Shown in pieces: positions 4,113-5,498 of a DNA stretch of 5,498 bases. Positions within the stretch are counted from its first letter, which is position 1, and each line of letters opens with the position of its first letter. This DNA comes from Thermoflexales bacterium (lineage in GTDB: Bacteria; Chloroflexota; Anaerolineae; S140-20): positions 1-5,498 of the forward strand of contig WFUY01000138.1 in assembly GCA_015484715.1 (NCBI GenBank), given 5' to 3'. Both the position numbers and the translations under genes were made by a program. The notes beneath the pieces were generated by a model, which made no database searches, was not told where the DNA came from, and saw only the letters and a program-made list of their open reading frames with translations.

Positions 4113-5498
4113 ATGACCCTCCACAGAAAGCTGTTTCTCAGCCTGCTTCTCAGCGTGCTAGTTACCCTCGGTATCGGCCTGCTGGCCTACGAAGCCTTTC
4201 GGGCGGGGGGCCACCACATCGGGACGGTGGAGTACAACCTCCGTCGGCAGGAAGCGGTTCGAGAGGCCCAAGTAGCCATCCAGCAGATTGTCGTGATCTT
4301 GGACCACTACCTCATCACCGGTGACCTGACGGACCGTGATCGCTTTGCCGACCTGGCGACCAAAGTGGAGGAGACCCTCGCTACCCTGTGGTCCCTCAAA
4401 GCCGAGGGGGAAGTGGACCGGGCTCTGTTGGCGGAGATCCGGGGGGGATGGCGGCAGTTCCGCACCCAGGCCAACGTGATCTTGGCCCTGCCGGAGCCCG
4501 TGGGCAATGTCCAGAGGGCGCGCCTGGCCACCCAAGTGGATGGGTTGGCTCGCGAACTGATCGGCGATCTGAAAGAGCTGGATGTCCCCTACCAGGCTCA
4601 GGTTGCTGCTACATTGATGGCCGCCCGTGCCTTGCAGCGCAAGGTAGGGCTGTTCATTCTGCTCTTCACCTTCCTGCTGATCCTCGGCCAATTGGTCTTC
4701 GCCCGCTACCTTTCCATCGCGCTGATCCGTCCCTTGAACACCCTCGCCTACGCAGCCCAGGCCCTGGGGCGGGGGAATCTGGACGCCCGCGTTGCGGTGA
4801 AGGGGAACGATGAACTGGCCTACTTGGGTCGGGCCTTCAACGTGATGGCCGAATCCCTGCAGCGCCGCTTGACCGAGCTCCACGCGCTGTCCGAGGTCTC
4901 CCGCACCATCCGTGAGGTCACGGACCGCCAGGCCCTCTTTGCCGATCTGACGACCCGCATCGCCCGGCTGCTGGACGCGGAGCAATGCGCGATCGTTTTG
5001 CGGGACGAGGCCAGCGGGAACTTCCGCCTCCAGTGGCCGGCCCACGGGATGACTCGGGAACAGGCGGCCTTGGGCCGCTTCCCCGCCGACCTGGCGGCAA
5101 CGTTGTTGGACCATCTCCCCACCGACGAGGTCCTCATCGTGAACGATCCGACCGGGACGGAGGGGGTGGCGACCGAGTTGACCAAAATCTGGGGCGAACG
5201 CTCCTTGCTGATCGCCCGCCTCCAGGTGGAGGACCGGGTTCTGGGCGGCATTCGGGTGGCCAACAAGCGCTCGGGTGAGGGCTTCACCCAGGACGATGCC
5301 CGGCTGCTGGACCTCATCGCCGGCCAGGCTGCCCTGGTCATCGAAAAGTTCAACCTCTACCAGCAGCAAGAGGCCAACCTTCAGCGCCGCCGAGCTGAGA
5401 GTGAGGCCCTCAGCGCCATTGCCACCGCCGCCGTCACGGCGTCTGATCTGGAGGCGGTGTTGGAGACGGCCCTGGACCACCTGTTGTCGGTCCTAGAA
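4113..5498 (+). CDS. Membrane sensor protein: TM-sensor-TM-HAMP-GAF-(GAF), 3' partial
   Basis: The frame runs without a stop from the ATG at 4113 to the right edge (462 codons). TM1 is at about 6-27. An extracytoplasmic, helix-rich region (28-176) looks like a four-helix-bundle sensor. TM2 is at 177-201. A HAMP domain (about 200-253) has the usual 'LIRPLNTLAYAAQALGRG', then 'NDELAYLGRAFNVMAESL'. A coiled connector leads to a GAF domain (about 272-415) with 'RIARLLDAEQCAIVL', 'LIARLQVEDRVLGGIRVAN' and 'FTQDDARLLDLIAGQAALVIE'. A coiled coil (415-432) follows, then 'EALSAIATAAVTASDLEAVLETALDHLL', the usual start of a second GAF domain. The output domain is beyond the edge: histidine kinase is most likely, with SpoIIE phosphatase or GGDEF possible. 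It is transcribed divergently from the Trm112-like operon. Confidence 0.9.
   Translation, partial: MTLHRKLFLSLLLSVLVTLGIGLLAYEAFRAGGHHIGTVEYNLRRQEAVREAQVAIQQIVVILDHYLITGDLTDRDRFADLATKVEETLATLWSLKAEGEVDRALLAEIRGGWRQFRTQANVILALPEPVGNVQRARLATQVDGLARELIGDLKELDVPYQAQVAATLMAARALQRKVGLFILLFTFLLILGQLVFARYLSIALIRPLNTLAYAAQALGRGNLDARVAVKGNDELAYLGRAFNVMAESLQRRLTELHALSEVSRTIREVTDRQALFADLTTRIARLLDAEQCAIVLRDEASGNFRLQWPAHGMTREQAALGRFPADLAATLLDHLPTDEVLIVNDPTGTEGVATELTKIWGERSLLIARLQVEDRVLGGIRVANKRSGEGFTQDDARLLDLIAGQAALVIEKFNLYQQQEANLQRRRAESEALSAIATAAVTASDLEAVLETALDHLLSVLE

Noticed and set aside
4158..5480. A 440-codon open frame on the minus strand.
   Set aside because: It is antisense to the sensor frame, which has clear TM, HAMP and GAF features. 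The minus frame is Gln/Gly/His-rich with no recognisable domain, as expected of a shadow in high-GC DNA.
1..5498. Mobile elements, CRISPR arrays, tRNA or rRNA genes, prophage or defence systems.
   Set aside because: No transposase or integrase motifs, no regularly spaced direct repeats and no tRNA-like cloverleaf were found on either strand.

Overview
The window looks like chromosomal DNA of a high-GC bacterium, most likely a member of the Chloroflexota (Anaerolineae, Thermoflexia or a relative). This is inferred from the genes. The secreted subtilase has a 'LYLPAIFR' segment after its signal peptide, which resembles the 'YLPLxxR' segments I associate with exported Chloroflexota proteins. The DUF697, FeoC-like, DUF123 and GAF-sensor families also fit. 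No rRNA, tRNA, CRISPR array or insertion sequence was seen.

Layout, left to right. (1) 2-844 (+): the 3' part of a DUF697 protein ending in a double-CxxC zinc ribbon; its start lies outside the window. (2) 870-2754 (+): a two-gene unit with its own extended -10 promoter and a perfect dyad next to the -10 box. It encodes a small FeoC-like winged-helix protein with four cysteines and, overlapping it by one base, a secreted S8 subtilisin-like protease. (3) 2755-2948: a gene-free convergent gap with two GC-rich stem-loops. (4) 2949-3907 (-): a tightly packed three-gene operon, read right to left: a Trm112/YcaR-like zinc protein, a two-helix membrane protein and a DUF123 (GIY-YIG fold) putative nuclease. 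(5) 3908-4112: a divergent control region with two back-to-back promoters whose -35 boxes lie in the arms of one perfect inverted repeat. (6) 4113-5498 (+): the 5' part of a membrane sensor (TM, extracytoplasmic domain, TM, HAMP, GAF, start of a second GAF), cut by the window edge before its output domain.

The most unusual item is the protease. A domain that looks like the N-terminal prodomain of thermitase/fervidolysin-type subtilases sits at the C-terminus, after the catalytic domain, and the N-terminus has none. The break falls where the prodomain and mature enzyme normally meet, so the protein looks like a domain-level circular permutation. Its translational coupling to a possible Fe-S-binding regulator is a second unusual point.
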